From Linderina pennispora (Eukaryota > Kickxellomycota > Kickxellomycetes > Kickxellales > Kickxellaceae), in assembly GCF_002104995.1 (NCBI RefSeq), contig NW_024468256.1, forward strand, positions 454,001 through 518,000: 64,000 bases of DNA, in the 5' to 3' direction. The notes beneath the pieces are model-generated. The model made no database searches and had not been told where the DNA came from. It saw only the letters and a program-made list of their open reading frames with translations. Positions 22,635-33,162 of the stretch are shown here, one piece after another. Numbering within the stretch: position 1 is the first letter of the stretch; each line of letters starts with the position of its first letter. The translations under genes were made by a program, and so were the position numbers.

Positions 22635-23790
22635 TCAAGCGAAATCACGCGGGTTGCTGCTACCAGACGCCCCAGATCTGGTCCTGGCCACCTGCGGCTG
22701 CACCGCCGGCTTGACAATATCTGAGCCAACACCTTCCTCTGGGTCGGCCTGCGCAACAGGTCTCTGGTCCAGATCGCCAATAACGGGTGTCCGGAATCCC
22801 CACACATTCGCCATATGCTGCGGCTGGTCGTACGGGAAGACATGGTAGACGAATAGTCCAGACACAATCATAACGAACGCACCGGCGTAGATGGGCGTGA
22901 TCTTGTCGTGGAACATGTACTTTCGCAAAAATCAGGCCGTAGAAGTCGCTGGTCAGGATCGACAGGTTGTAGAACGTAGGCCGAGCTGAGACGGAACAGG
23001 AACGGCGCGATCGAGTACAGCACCAGCATGGCCGCATCGAATCCGAGCGTGTATCCGACGACCTCGCCGGTCCACTTGAGCTCGCCGATGCGCTTGTGCT
23101 CAATGATGGCCATCTGGACGCCGTTGATGATGGTGCCAAAGAACCCGAGCCACGCCACGGTCTCATACTGCGGACGGTGCTTGACAATGAACTCCTCAGT
23201 CGTGTTGGACACTGCGTAGCACGTGGCGCCGATCAGCATAAAGATGTCGCCCTTGGCGGCATCGCTAGCCGAGTAGTTTTTGCCGTTATCCATGTCACCC
23301 TTGATCTGCAACCCCATGCCGCCCAGACACAGCAGCACGCCCAGAATCTGGGTCCACCGGAACCGCACCCTGAACAAAAAGTACGTGATGATCATCACAC
23401 ACGGCAGAGTCCATCGTGTCCAGCAGCATGCACGACAGCAGCGACGTGTAGCTGTACGCCTTGACCACAAAGTAGTTGCCCTCGACATCGACTGCCGCGA
23501 GCAGGATGTACCAGTAATACCGCTGCTTGATGTTGAGCCACACCTTGCGTGGGCCCAGGCGGAATCAGTGTGATTGGCATGTACACGATCAGCAGCAGCA
23601 GATACACCAGAAAGCTCTGGAAGTTCGGAATGGTCACGTTGAGGTAGTTGGCGAGCTTGTTCGACAGCACCGACGTCGACGTGATGCACAGCGACAGGAT
23701 CTGTCCGATGACAAGGATAAGCACAAAGTGGCGCCAGTTGGAGAAGACCTGGCGGTTGGCCAGGAGGCGTTGCGGTAGCGAGAACGTCAT
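22635..23790 (-). CDS. SLC35F-type nucleotide-sugar/drug-metabolite transporter, four +1 frameshifts
   Basis: Multi-pass membrane transporter of the SLC35F/DUF914 group in the drug/metabolite transporter superfamily; substrates of most members are unknown. ATG at 23790. Segments in order: MTFSLPQRLLANRQVFSNW, LILVIGQILSLCIT (TM1), YLLLLIVYMPITLIP (TM2), RYYWYILLAAVDVEGNYF with VVKAYSYTSLLSC (family hallmark), IITYFLFRVRFRWTQ, ILGVLLCLGGMG, GDIFMLIGATCYAVSNTTEEF, YETVAWLGFFGTIING, FDAAMLVLYSIAPFLFR, FYNLSILTSDFYGLIFA, and KITPIYAGAFVMIVSGLFVY near the end. This gives about ten helices and a cytosolic tail, near 385 residues. Four frame changes (about 23580, 23420, 22985 and 22925) are all +1 and none removes a helix. 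Confidence 0.85.
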
Positions 23791-24479
23791 TTTTCGTTTC
23801 CTTTAGACCGAGCAGAAAGACTCTTTTTGCCGAGTAAAGGTAACCACCTAAAAATGATTAAAAGTTGTGGTTGTTTAAAAAGTAGCGCTGATGCACGAAG
23901 CGTAGAAAGCAAAAAAGAGAGGAATTGGGAAGAGAGAGAGAAAATTTTTTGTGGTGCCACCACTCCAGGCTGTAGTCGCATTAGTGAGGCGAGGCGATCT
24001 GCAACGCTCGCCCAAAGAGAGCGAGGCTGGGCTTCTCGGAGGAACCTAAAGCCAACGCCCAACAAGCTAGCACGAGCCATAGATGCAAGATCCCCAGAGG
24101 GTGTGCGCTTGGAGGCAGTGGCACACAGCAGACACCTAGTCCGGGAGAGGGCATCACCTCTGAGATCACGAGGTCGGCTGGTTGCATCATGTCGTGCTGC
24201 ATGAGGTTCAGGATGCCGCCACCACCACGACATTTTGCCCCACCTTTAGCCATTCCCTGGTCTGGAAGCGAGGATTGTGTGCACAGGATTCCCTGCTTCC
24301 AGAACAACAAGGCACCGCAGCTAGAGCTGACAGGATAATGAAAAGGCTATTTATTCATACAATGGAATTAACAACGACTTCAGAGCCGCCTTTCCCAGCC
24401 TGCAACCGCGGGGAGGAAAGAGCTGGCCCCAAGCCCAGTAAAAAGTTACAGAAAGCAAAAAGTGGGAGGGCCAGGCGAG
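23791..24479. other. Intergenic, no gene seen
   Basis: About 690 bp between the transporter start and the small zinc-finger gene stop. It contains GA-rich runs (about 23920-23950). Open frames here show no family resemblance or signal features. Confidence 0.45.
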
Positions 24480-24656
24480 CTACCGCTGGTTGCGAAGGTA
24501 GTTCTCGACGTTGTGCTGGCAGACGGCCATGTGTGCAGTAACCTCGGCGTCGCTGTGCTGCGGCTGGAAGCAATATGGGCACAGGAAATCGTATCTAACA
24601 TGGTTCCTGAATGTGCACAGGCCATTGCCTGACTTGGGGTTGCTCAGTGCGTACAT
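24480..24656 (-). CDS. Small C2HC zinc-finger protein, 58 residues
   Basis: Not a family I can name. The only ATG-led reading (24656) gives 58 residues starting MYALSNPKSGNG. Residues 26-46 hold CPYC then, 12 residues later, H-x3-C (C-x2-C-x12-H-x3-C), a C2HC zinc-finger spacing close to the UBZ4/Rad18-type ubiquitin-binding fingers (usually x11). Another Cys lies just before, in GLCTFRNHVRYDFLC. The C terminus is NVENYLRNQR. A minus-strand TATAAATA box 151 bp upstream supports it being a real transcription unit. Alternatives are a transcription cofactor or a DNA-repair adaptor; function unknown. Confidence 0.55.
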   Translation of the reverse strand: MYALSNPKSGNGLCTFRNHVRYDFLCPYCFQPQHSDAEVTAHMAVCQHNVENYLRNQR

Positions 24657-24806
24657 CGTTGCGGGAGGTGAGAAAAGAGTAGCTGCTGGGAGGGTGTGGG
24701 AAAGAAAGGTGCTCGATATCGACAAGGAGCGGGAGCTGGAAAACTTAGACTGCTGTGAGAAGAAAGGTGAGGTTTGGAAGGACGGCGAAAGGCAAAAAGA
24801 GACAGC

Positions 24807-24814
24807 TATTTATA
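24807..24814 (-). promoter_or_regulatory. TATA box of the small zinc-finger gene
   Basis: TATAAATA on the minus strand, 151 bp before the ATG at 24656. Confidence 0.5.
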
Positions 24815-25496
24815 CAAAACTTCCACCTCGTGCTCCCTCTGCTTTGCCTAGTTGCCTGTGCATCCTCCCACTGGACAAGACTTGCTACTCCGTCATCTGC
24901 CCTATTTTGGATGTGACGCGCCCGGATTGTGATTCACAAAGGATATGCCTTTTTCCCATCTCTAGCAGCCTGGCCACATGCCAGCACCAAGGCCGCGCTC
25001 CGCTTGTCATGTATTCTGGTCGCTCTCTTGTTCTCCCACCCACTCTCTTGTTGCCCTGTGAGGGAGCGTGTTCACAAAAAAGAATGTGCTGGCTTCATGA
25101 CCACCACCTGTTGATGTGACTTGGCGCCCTTTTGCATTCCTTCCTTTTAGCTGAATGCTACATCACGCCTTGCATGTGTATGCAGACCCGCCTGACCTGG
25201 TGGGCAGGGCATTGGGAGAAAAGTCCGCTCTGCTGTCCCCTCACGCCGAACTCTCTCCAGCTTGGGATAGGCTATATAGAGGATCGTTTGCGGCCATCAC
25301 CACATATCAGCGCACCATCACGACCATATCAGCGCACCATATCCGCACCCCAGTTTACATTCAGATGCAGCATCAAGTATGGTGATATTATCTGTTATTA
25401 AAAAAGCGGCCCAGAATGCACATGTGCGGCCATCTAGGATGGAGGGAAGAAAAATGAGGGTAAAAAATACTAAAACTCTCCGAGTGCCGACAGGAC
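24815..25496. other. Intergenic with orphan TATA box and a short direct repeat
   Basis: Nearly 700 bp with no recognisable coding sequence. A plus-strand TATATA at 25273 is followed by two copies of CATATCAGCGCACCAT at 25303-25318 and 25325-25340, but no ORF of note lies downstream before the DSK2 3' end. Confidence 0.4.
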
Positions 25497-26612
25497 CTAG
25501 CTGGGCGGGTTGTTCAGCAGGTACTCAATTGCTGCATTGACATTGCCACCAGTCATTGTCAGAGCGCGAATGTTTTGCTGGGCGTCCCAGAATCCCATGT
25601 CGTTGAGCTGCTGCAGCTGCTGCTGATAGCGCTCCTCGGGCGGCACTGCTGTTGGCAGCTGGGCTGGGCGATCCGCCCTGCACCAAACCCACCCATGCCA
25701 GCACCCGGGTTGAGCAAACCGGCAAACGGGTTGAACGCAGGTGCCGCCTGTGATGCCGCAGGTGGCGATGTCGCTGTTCGGGCTGCCGGTGGTGGCAGTG
25801 GTAGCAGCAGGCGTCGATGCCCACGGGTTGTAGATGCCGGTGTTGGCTCCTGCACCAGCGCCTGGCGTACCCATTTGGGCCCGCTGCATCGCGGACTGCA
25901 TCTGCGCCATGCTGCGCATGACCTCCGGGTTGGCCATCATCCGCATGAACTCTGGGTTGGTCATCATCTGGCGCATCTCGGGCTGTAAGCCGCTGCGCAA
26001 TCATCGGGTTGCTATCAATCATCGACTGGAGTGCCTCAGGGATTCGAGAAAAGGCTCTGCATCATTTGCTGGGCCATCGGATTCGAGTAAAACTGGTCAA
26101 TCATTTCTGGCGATAGCTGAGGAGGCATACCGCTCGCCAGCGCCAAACATATCGCCCATGCCACCCATGCCACCCATGCCGCCCCATGCCGCCCATGCCG
26201 CCCATGCCACCCATGCCATCCATGCCGCCAAACATCGAGGCCATATCCGGCATGGCGTTAGCGCCCGGCTGCTGCGCTTGTGTCTGTTGGGCCTGCGATG
26301 CTGTCGTACTGGGCGGTGCATCACTGATGGCCGCGCCTGATGAGGCAGCAGCAGAGCTGGCCGCAGGTGTGCTCTTCTTCGCGCCCCCCTTGACCATGTG
26401 GATGGTGTTACCGTCAGCGATCTTGTACGTGGCCAATGTGTCTGCGTCCTTCAGAATCCGGCCTGCATAGATAAGGCGCTGGCTCTCGACAGGGCGTGTC
26501 CTCAAGCTCCTTGGAAATTTGCTCCTTGAGCTGGAGCACTGTAGTCGTAGCCGGGTCCACCTCCACGGCCACTCGCTTATCGTTCGAGCACTTAGATAGT
26601 CAGCTTTGCCAT
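25497..26612 (-). CDS. DSK2: Ubiquilin/Dsk2-type ubiquitin receptor, several +1 frameshifts
   Basis: Shuttle protein that brings ubiquitinated clients to the proteasome. ATG at 26612 (MAKLTI). The N-terminal ubiquitin-like domain includes [31 protein letters not shown] and [16 protein letters not shown] linker of Ala/Ser/Gln follows, with a Met-Gly run ([16 protein letters not shown]) around 26165-26245. An STI1-like region has [20 protein letters not shown]. The C-terminal UBA domain ([19 protein letters not shown], then [12 protein letters not shown]) ends at 25497. UBL-STI1-UBA order and a length of about 370 residues match Dsk2. At least four +1 shifts occur, the first a few codons after the start. 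Convergent with nothing close; divergent from the UPF0643-like gene. Confidence 0.88.
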
Positions 26613-27052
26613 CGCTTTCTTTTTTCCTGCTTGTCTGCAAAGATGTGAGTGATGGAAACAAATGTGCTAAAGAGTAAAGAGTAATTTCGACAGATGAGAA
26701 GAAAGCTTCCAGAGAGCTCGACAACTCGAGCGTCAGGCCATGATGGAGCATTACGTGCCCCTTCCAGACTGGATTCCACACGACGATCGGGGGATTTGGT
26801 GATCGAATTAGTAGTGTGCACATGTGACCTCGCCAGAGGAGATTCGGCTCAGTTGTTTGCGATATATGGCGAGCCTGCCTGTAGCAGATGTCGCGATCAC
26901 AATATCCACTCGTCTCATCGGGTGGTACCATCGCGCAATTAGTGGCACCTAGATTTCTATATAAGTATGGATCAAGCTAGCGAAAGGAGCCAGCCTTGCT
27001 ATCAACCACCATCCTTCTCCTCCCTCCGGCGCCACCACCACTCCTTGCGCAG
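26613..27052. other. Divergent promoter region
   Basis: About 440 bp between DSK2 (minus) and the UPF0643-like gene (plus). TATATAA at 26958-26964 serves the plus-strand gene. No gene seen. Confidence 0.5.
26958..26964 (+). promoter_or_regulatory. TATA box
   Basis: TATATAA, 95 bp upstream of the ATG at 27053. Confidence 0.55.
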
Positions 27053-27654
27053 ATGCCCAACGTCCTCGTCTCCGGGGTCTACCCGTCCCCTGTCTCTACA
27101 CCCTCTATCTCAGACTCCATTTTCGAACTGACGACTGGTCAAGGACACACAGGAGGACAAGGCCCTTCGAGAGGCGCTGCGTCTCCTCACACCAACCAGA
27201 CCTGACTTTCGCACTGCCGACTATGCTGCGAGTTTCAACTGGGACGAGATTTCGCTCGAATACGCGAGGCAGCTAAATGAGTTCACACACCTGCCGCAGC
27301 GAGACGAGGACTCTTCGCCATGGTATGCCGTGGTGTTCCGGTCGAAGCGACGCAAGGACTGCAACAATGTCGATTTATTCGACGCCGACAGAGACGCATA
27401 CAACGAGGCATTCAAGCATACGGGCGGTGCGCTGCTGGTCTACTGGTACACCGACCTGGATGCGGACTTCAACTGCCTGGCCACCTGCGTGTGGACCAGC
27501 CGTGACAAGGCGCTGTCAGTCAACTCTCTACCAGCACACCGGCAAGCATCGCGGCTGTCTGCTGACTCGATATGAGCATTACAAAATCGACAGATACAAC
27601 ATCACATGGACCCAAGACACTGGCAGATTAGAGCTGGCCAAGCTAGACTTGTAG
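27053..27654 (+). CDS. UPF0643-like conserved fungal protein, two +1 frameshifts
   Basis: Resembles the UPF0643 family, small fungal proteins of unknown function. ATG at 27053 (MPNVLVSGVYPSP); a +1 shift near 27140 leads into ALREALRLLTPTRPDF and FNWDEISLEY. Then come PWYAVVFRSKRR, GGALLVYWYTDLD and CLATCVWTSRDKAL, which match the family's pattern of a short alpha/beta core followed by a W-x-S-R motif. A second +1 shift near 27560 gives TRYEHYKIDRYNITW and the C terminus AKLDL. About 200 residues, close to the family size. No enzymatic motif is visible, so no function is proposed. It is TATA-led and convergent with the SDR gene, only 28 bp away. Confidence 0.65.
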
Positions 27655-27682
27655 AATCGCCAGTCAAAAATATTTCTACTTT

Positions 27683-28824
27683 TTAAACCTTGGGCCACAG
27701 GCCAATGTTCTTGAACTCATCTACCGTGGGGCGGAATGGCCTCGGGCGTGACAGTCTCGTACGAGTACTTGAACCCGATTTCGGGGATGCTGGTGATCAG
27801 GGAGCCGTCAACACCGAGCGGGTACTTCTCGAGTGTGCAGTACGGGTGCTCCTGGTCGAGGTACGGCGACAGCTGCGAGTTTGCGATGTTGCTTTTTGGC
27901 CAGCAAATCCATCCACGGCCCCAAGAACGACCCGTTGACCTCCTCTGTTAATTCGGCGGTGCGCAGGCGCTTGACGATAAAGTTGATCGCTGCGTTCTGG
28001 AAGCTGAGCTCGATGTCAAACAGCTTGCCAACACACTTGGCCAGGTGCGAATTGGTTGTGTCTCCAGGGTCAGACAGATTAAAGACAGCCGTGCCCTGCT
28101 TGCCCTTGTGCCACTGTGCGACCTTCAGGGCAGCCAGGGCTACATCGTCGACGTGCACTGTGTTGACGCGCAGCGCCTTATCCCACAGCACGTCCATTTT
28201 CTCGCCCTCGACCTTGCTGATCTGAGCCATAATCAGCATTGGCACCACGTTCTGCCGGTCGCCGGGTCCGTAGCACAGAGCCTGGACGCAGGATCACCAG
28301 CGGCAGCTCAGGGATCTGCTTCAGGTCGTCCTCTGCCTCGATGTAGCTCTCAGCCAATGCGTTGGGGGCCTCCAGCTCGCTGTCTTCTTTGTGCTTGGTG
28401 TTGCCGTCAGCCTTGAAGATGTGTGCGCTGGACAGGTGCACAAATGAGCCAACCTTTGGCCTTGGCCGCGTGCGTGGCAATTTTGACCTGAGAGCTGGTG
28501 CACATGCTGCTCGTATACCTGCTTCGACTGCCCGAACTTGTATTCGGGGGCAAAATTGAATACGTAGTCCCACGTGGTGCCGTCCTCCCGCGCAAACGCC
28601 CGCTCGAGGAACTCACTGCTCTGCTGGTTGCCCATACGGTAGTCGATCTTGCTGTACAGCTCCAGCACGTCGGGTGGGAACGACGCCAGCGCCGGCAGGA
28701 CCTTGTCGGTGCCACGGATCTCCCAGCTGGTGGGATCGGCTGCCCGGTCGCGCTCCTGGCATAGAAGCTTCACCAGCGCGCGCCCATAAAAGTTTGCGCA
28801 ACCGCAAATGAGAAACGAGGGCAT
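27683..28824 (-). CDS. Extended short-chain dehydrogenase / NAD-dependent epimerase family protein, +1 frameshifts
   Basis: Rossmann-fold NAD(P)-binding protein. ATG at 28824 opens with MPSFLICGCANFYGRALVKL, a GxxxxxG-type nucleotide loop. Later blocks are WDYVFNFAPEYKFGQSKQVYEQ, VGSFVHLSSAHIFKADG, NALAESYIEAEDDLK, LPLVILRPGSV then YGPGDRQN, and RVNTVHVDDVALAALKVAQ (the extended-SDR NxxHVDD region). The tail GTAVFNLSDPGDTTN..., then FKNIGLWPKV, ends at 27683. Four +1 shifts join these parts into about 378 residues. The usual active-site Tyr-x3-Lys is Tyr-x3-Glu here (SYIEAE), as in some atypical members, so catalysis is uncertain. Substrate unknown; relatives act on nucleotide sugars or steroids. 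Confidence 0.75.
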
Positions 28825-29959
28825 ATTATATTACTAGGAAAAAGTAGGGCGGAGAAAGACAGCGTATAGAAATTGGCGGGTAATGAGAGAAGACAAAAAG
28901 CAACGCCTGCTCAAAATCAAAATAATGGTGCCGCCGCCGCCACCAGCTCGTCATGAGAACATATCGTGCGGGCCAGCGCACAGCCAACAGCGTGATGCAG
29001 CGGTCTGCCCATACGCTCGCTTCAGCCGCTGTGTTTGCGCTATGAAAATCCACCTTAGGCTGTCAGACCGATAGGCGGTCCCAGACGGAGTGGGATCTGC
29101 ACGCGAGCCGGATTCGCACATCCAGACCAAACCAGAGATGGCCGGCTCAGAGATACGCAAGACCAAAGTCTCTGTAGATACCAGACGGCCTCATACAGGG
29201 CAGTGGGTCTAATTTGTGCAGATTGCTTGTGCAGCAGCTGCACAATACCTAGCTGAGTGCCCTGCTAGCGGTGGCTTACCAGCTCATAGGTTTGTTTCTG
29301 GACCAGTCCTGAGGGCTGGCATGAGTCAGGGGGCTTGGGCTAAATGAGATAGTCCAGACATATAGGATGAGCGGCTAAAATCGAATATATCATATTTCGC
29401 TGTGCAATGACAGCGACAGCCATATTAAATCGCCAACGATATTAACATCCAGCCGGGGCTAGCGGGAGATAAGCTAGAAGCAATTATGTTTGTGTATAAT
29501 ATCCTAGAGCCTAGCCTGTACCAGAGGCAGCCCTATCTTTGTAGCACTCGACTGCTGTTCATTTAATTCATACATCCAGGCCATGTTGCCCAGAGTGTCG
29601 GGCCACGATCTCTGCGGTGTATCCCCAGAAACCGCTGGCCTCGCCCATCTCAGAGTAAAATGCACACATACGCCGATGCTGTAGCTGTGATGGCCATGTA
29701 TAAAAGGGTCGATCTGTTGGCCAGAAATCACCAGTATCCCTCAGTACAATCTTACCAACAGCAACTAGAACAACTCCTAGTATACATTCCTCCGAAGACT
29801 CTTTTCGCTTAGCAACCTCTTCTCCCTGCCACCTGAGCAACCATCCCTTACCTTTACCTCGTCACAAAATACGCTGGACAGTATTTTGCCCTCGCTTCCT
29901 TATACAAAACACCCCTCTCTCTCTATCGATCTTGATTGACCGTCAACCCTGCTCTTACC
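28825..29959. other. 1.1-kb intergenic region
   Basis: Contains the divergent promoters of the SDR (minus) and mucin-like (plus) genes. A plus-strand TATAAAA is at 29699-29705. I found no coding sequence, tRNA or repeat of note in 28.9-29.6 kb. Confidence 0.5.
29699..29705 (+). promoter_or_regulatory. TATA box of the mucin-like gene
   Basis: TATAAAAG, 261 bp before the ATG, followed by a CT-rich leader (CTCTCTCT near 29915). Confidence 0.5.
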
Positions 29960-31860
29960 ATGAACACCAAGTTTAGCATCACTACTATTGCTCTCGCGGC
30001 GCTGGCGTCTGCGACTGTCCACGAGGCTATGCCCAACTATGACAACGCGGCAATGGTCACTGTGCGTCCCTACAAGCGCATGCTGGAGTACTTCCATTAC
30101 GGTCGTGTCAGCTACGAAACCAACTCCGAGACACCCCCTACCAGCACTTTTCCTAGCACGACCCCCACCACTCCAGGTGGTGGTTGTGAGGGAACCACCT
30201 GCACTCCGACTACCACCCCGACCACCACTCCTGGCGGTGGTTGTGTAGGAACTACCTGCACTCCGACTACAGTTCCGACCACCACTCCGGTTACCACTCC
30301 GACCACCACTCCGGTTACCACTCCGACCACCACTCCTGGCGGTGGCTGTGTAGGAACTACCTGCACTCCAACTACCACTCCAACTACTACTCCGGGCGGC
30401 GGCTGCCAGGGAACCACCTGCACTCCGGTTACCACTCCGACCACTACTCCTGGTGGTGGTTGTGTAGGAACTACCTGCACTCCGACCACCACTCCGACCA
30501 CCACTCCGACCACCACTCCGACCACTACTCCTGGCGGTGGCTGTGTAGGAACCACCTGCACTCCGACTACAGCTCCGACCACCACTCCGACTACTACTCC
30601 AGGCGGCGGCTGCCAGGGAACCACCTGCACTCCGGATTACCACTCCGACCACCACTCCTGGCGGTGGCTGTGAAGGATCTACCTGCACTTCAACTATGAC
30701 TATCACTACCACCCCAGGCGGCGGTTGTGAGGGAACCACCTGCACTCCGATTGTCCCCCCTACCAGCGGCAATAATGTTTATTCAGCAACACCTCCGGAT
30801 ATCGAGCCTTCGTGTGAATCCACCTATCACGATCACTCTGTCTCTCACTGAGGCTATTACGGTGCCAACCACTATCACGGTGCCGACAACCGTGGCTCAG
30901 ACGTCGACAGTTACTACAACGGCTGTCCAGAGCGTCACCGAGACGCAAACCGTTCCTACTACTGTGACGCAGACCGAGACCGTGACATCTGTTATTCCAA
31001 CAACAATCTACAATACTGAGACCGTCACCAGCACTGTCAACAACACAGGCAACTGTGACCGAGACCCAGACCCAAACGCTGACACAGACAGTCAACAACA
31101 CTGTCACGGAGACCCAGACAGCGACAGTCACCAATACCCAGACCTGTTGTCAACACTGCCACTGCTACTGAGACCCAAACGGCGACCGTCACCAACACAG
31201 CCACCGTTACCAATACCCAGACGGTCAACAACACGGTCACGGACACAGAGACAGTCACAGTCACACCTCCTGCTCCAGCCCCGAGCACCGAGACCCAGAC
31301 GCAGACTTTGACGATTACTGCCCCGCCCCCAGCTCCCAGTACAGAGACCCAGACCGTGACCGCCCCTTGTGGAACTGTGACTGCAACGGTTACCATTACG
31401 CCACCTGCTCCAGCTCCCAGCACCGAGACCATTACCAGCCACTGCTACATCCACAAATGTCATCACTACCACTGCGCCGCCACCCGCGCCCAGCACTGAA
31501 ACTATCACTACCACTGTGACTATTACCCCGCCACCTGGTACGGTTGTGCCGTCCAGCGAGGTCCGCCTACAGCCCCGCCACCTGGTACGGTTGTGCCATC
31601 TAGCGAGGTTCCACCTACAGCCCCGCCACCTGGTACAGTTGTGCCGTCTAGCGAGGTTCCGCCTACAGCCCCACCACCTGGCTACGGTTGTGCCGTCCAG
31701 CGAGGTTCCTCCCCCAACCGCTGGTATCTACCAGGGCTCACCCCCACCTGCGAACTCAAGTGAGAACACCTGCCCTGGCGGAAACTGCGGTGGCTGTGTA
31801 TACTGCGGCCGCTGCCTACATGTAGGCTGTGACATTCCTCAGCAGTGCCTCACAATATAA
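29960..31860 (+). CDS. Secreted mucin-like Thr/Pro-rich protein with Cys-containing repeats, several +1 frameshifts
   Basis: Probable heavily O-glycosylated wall or adhesin-like protein; no named family recognised. ATG at 29960 gives a signal peptide (MNTKFSITTIALAALASATV). A short unique region follows (MPNYDNAAMVTVRPYKRMLEYFHYG), then nine copies of TPGGGC-x-GTTCTP separated by variable runs of TTP or VTTP. Next come Thr/Val-rich TETQT, TVTNT and TVPTT runs (about 30840-31260), two or three PPPAPSTET units, then PPPGTVVPSSEVPPTA repeats near 31530-31700. The Cys-rich end is CPGGNCGGCVYCGRC followed by a final QQCLTI. Frame changes at about 30636, 30830, 31050, 31130, 31440 and 31580 are +1 where repeat copies allow comparison. 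The antisense strand is also open through the repeats, but only because of the repeated codons. Confidence 0.7.
30170..30749 (+). repeat. Nine-copy TPGGGC coding repeat
   Basis: Tandem units encode TTPGGGC-(E/V/Q)-GTTCTP with 2-8 spacer triplets of TTP type. One copy near 30636 carries an extra A relative to its sister copies, which breaks the frame. Confidence 0.85.
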
Positions 31861-31933
31861 ATCACCATTCTTTATCTTTATATCAACGACATGCAAAGCC
31901 ATGGCCGCAATAAACCACCTACAAAAATCGCAT

Positions 31934-32872
31934 TTACTTTTGGTGCTCTTTGCGCAGAGCGTACGCCAAGCTAGACCAGTCCCACTTCTCGCCGCCATTG
32001 TCCTTGACCCACTGGAGGTGCTCATACGCAAGCTCTGCAATCGGCAGGCGCATACCAGCCTCTCTAGCTACATCAATAGCGTACCCGACATCCTTCATGC
32101 CGCCTGGAACATTGAATCCAACCTGCGTCTTGCTGGCCTCGCCATTGTCTGCCACCATCTTCAGAGCGTACCCCATGACTGGTGGGACCGGGAACACCTC
32201 CTTGATGAATTCAAAGTACAGCTCTCGCCCAATTCCAGCCTCCTCAGCTACCGCCATCGCTTCACCCAGCGACTCAATGACAGAAGCGATCATAAAGTTG
32301 CCAAGGATTTTGTATCGCGCCGCCTTGATCTGGTCAGTGCCGCAGCTGATTGCGACCCTGGCAAAAGCCGGGACAGCGATTTCACCCAGAACACCCTCTG
32401 CTTCGCCGCTGGTTACAAACACAAGCATCGCTGCCTTGGCTGCTGGTGGTGCGCCCCACACTGGCGTCTGTGCAAAACTGACGGGCCGCGTGTACTCGCT
32501 CTGACGGCGTGAGATTTCTTCCAGTACCCACTGGGTCGTGCTCGGGTGCACGGTTGTTGTGTCAGCGATGAGCAAGCGCTCAGTCGATGAATCATCCTTT
32601 AACGAATCCAGAAGCTGTGTCACAATGTCTTTGACTGCGGCATCGTTGACGAGCGAGAGGAACACAACATCGCTGTTGGCTGCAACGCTGCCAGGAGTGT
32701 CGCGCGCAACAGCGCCAAGCTCTTCGACTTGAGCACACTTTGAAATGGTCCGGTTGTTGATGCTGATAGGCGACAGACCGTTTGCAGCACGGTGTTTCTG
32801 TAGGTTTATGGCCATTGCAAGCCCCATGTTGCCAAGGCCAATCAATCCAACGCGAAGGTCCCGTGCAGACAT
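31934..32872 (-). CDS. 3-hydroxyisobutyrate dehydrogenase / beta-hydroxyacid dehydrogenase family
   Basis: NAD(P)-dependent oxidation of a beta-hydroxyacid; family members act in valine degradation or reduce glyoxylate or succinic semialdehyde. Start at ATG 32872 (MSARDLRVG), chosen because a TATA box lies just upstream at about 32970, inside the longer open frame. The Rossmann loop GLIGLGNMGLAMAINLQ occupies residues 9-25. The substrate-binding stretch is near AQTPVWGAPPAAKAAMLVFV, and the catalytic Lys is probably in ARYKILGNFMIASVIESLGE (about 188-207). The C-terminal helical domain contains LPIAELAYEHL. Intact frame of 312 residues. Without a mitochondrial presequence it is probably cytosolic, so it need not be the mitochondrial valine-pathway enzyme. 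Confidence 0.82.
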   Translation of the reverse strand: MSARDLRVGLIGLGNMGLAMAINLQKHRAANGLSPISINNRTISKCAQVEELGAVARDTPGSVAANSDVVFLSLVNDAAVKDIVTQLLDSLKDDSSTERLLIADTTTVHPSTTQWVLEEISRRQSEYTRPVSFAQTPVWGAPPAAKAAMLVFVTSGEAEGVLGEIAVPAFARVAISCGTDQIKAARYKILGNFMIASVIESLGEAMAVAEEAGIGRELYFEFIKEVFPVPPVMGYALKMVADNGEASKTQVGFNVPGGMKDVGYAIDVAREAGMRLPIAELAYEHLQWVKDNGGEKWDWSSLAYALRKEHQK

Positions 32873-32968
32873 GGTAGGAATTATTCGTAGAGAAAGAGCG
32901 TATGAGAGGTTGTTTAGAAAAGCAAAGCGAGAATGGGGAGCTCTGAGACAGCCCGCCCGACTCGCTTG

Positions 32969-32974
32969 CTTATA
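32969..32974 (-). promoter_or_regulatory. TATA box of the dehydrogenase gene
   Basis: TATAAG on the minus strand, about 97 bp upstream of the ATG at 32872. It decides against the longer N-terminal extension. Confidence 0.5.
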
Positions 32975-33162
32975 AGCCTGCTCAGCTGGGGGTGCAGCCA
33001 CAGTGCGGCGGAGCTGCATTTTTGGCGATGACAAATCGCAGTATTGTTGGCAACCGCTGCATGAGCACAGGCGAACTGGGATCTTCAGTGCATCGGTTCA
33101 TAATTGTAGATAAAAGACCAACAATTTGTCAACATATCCGCGAGCAGTACACACTAAATGAA

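Noticed and set aside
29900-30772. A 290-codon minus-strand open frame of Gly/Ser/Arg/Thr repeats
   Set aside because: It is the antisense of the TPGGGC repeat tract. The plus strand has a TATA box, an ATG and a signal peptide, so the plus-strand reading is preferred.
32873-33034. N-terminal extension of the hydroxyacid dehydrogenase as a mitochondrial presequence
   Set aside because: The Arg-rich extension would place the TATA box inside the coding region, and the Rossmann motif already lies nine residues from the ATG at 32872.
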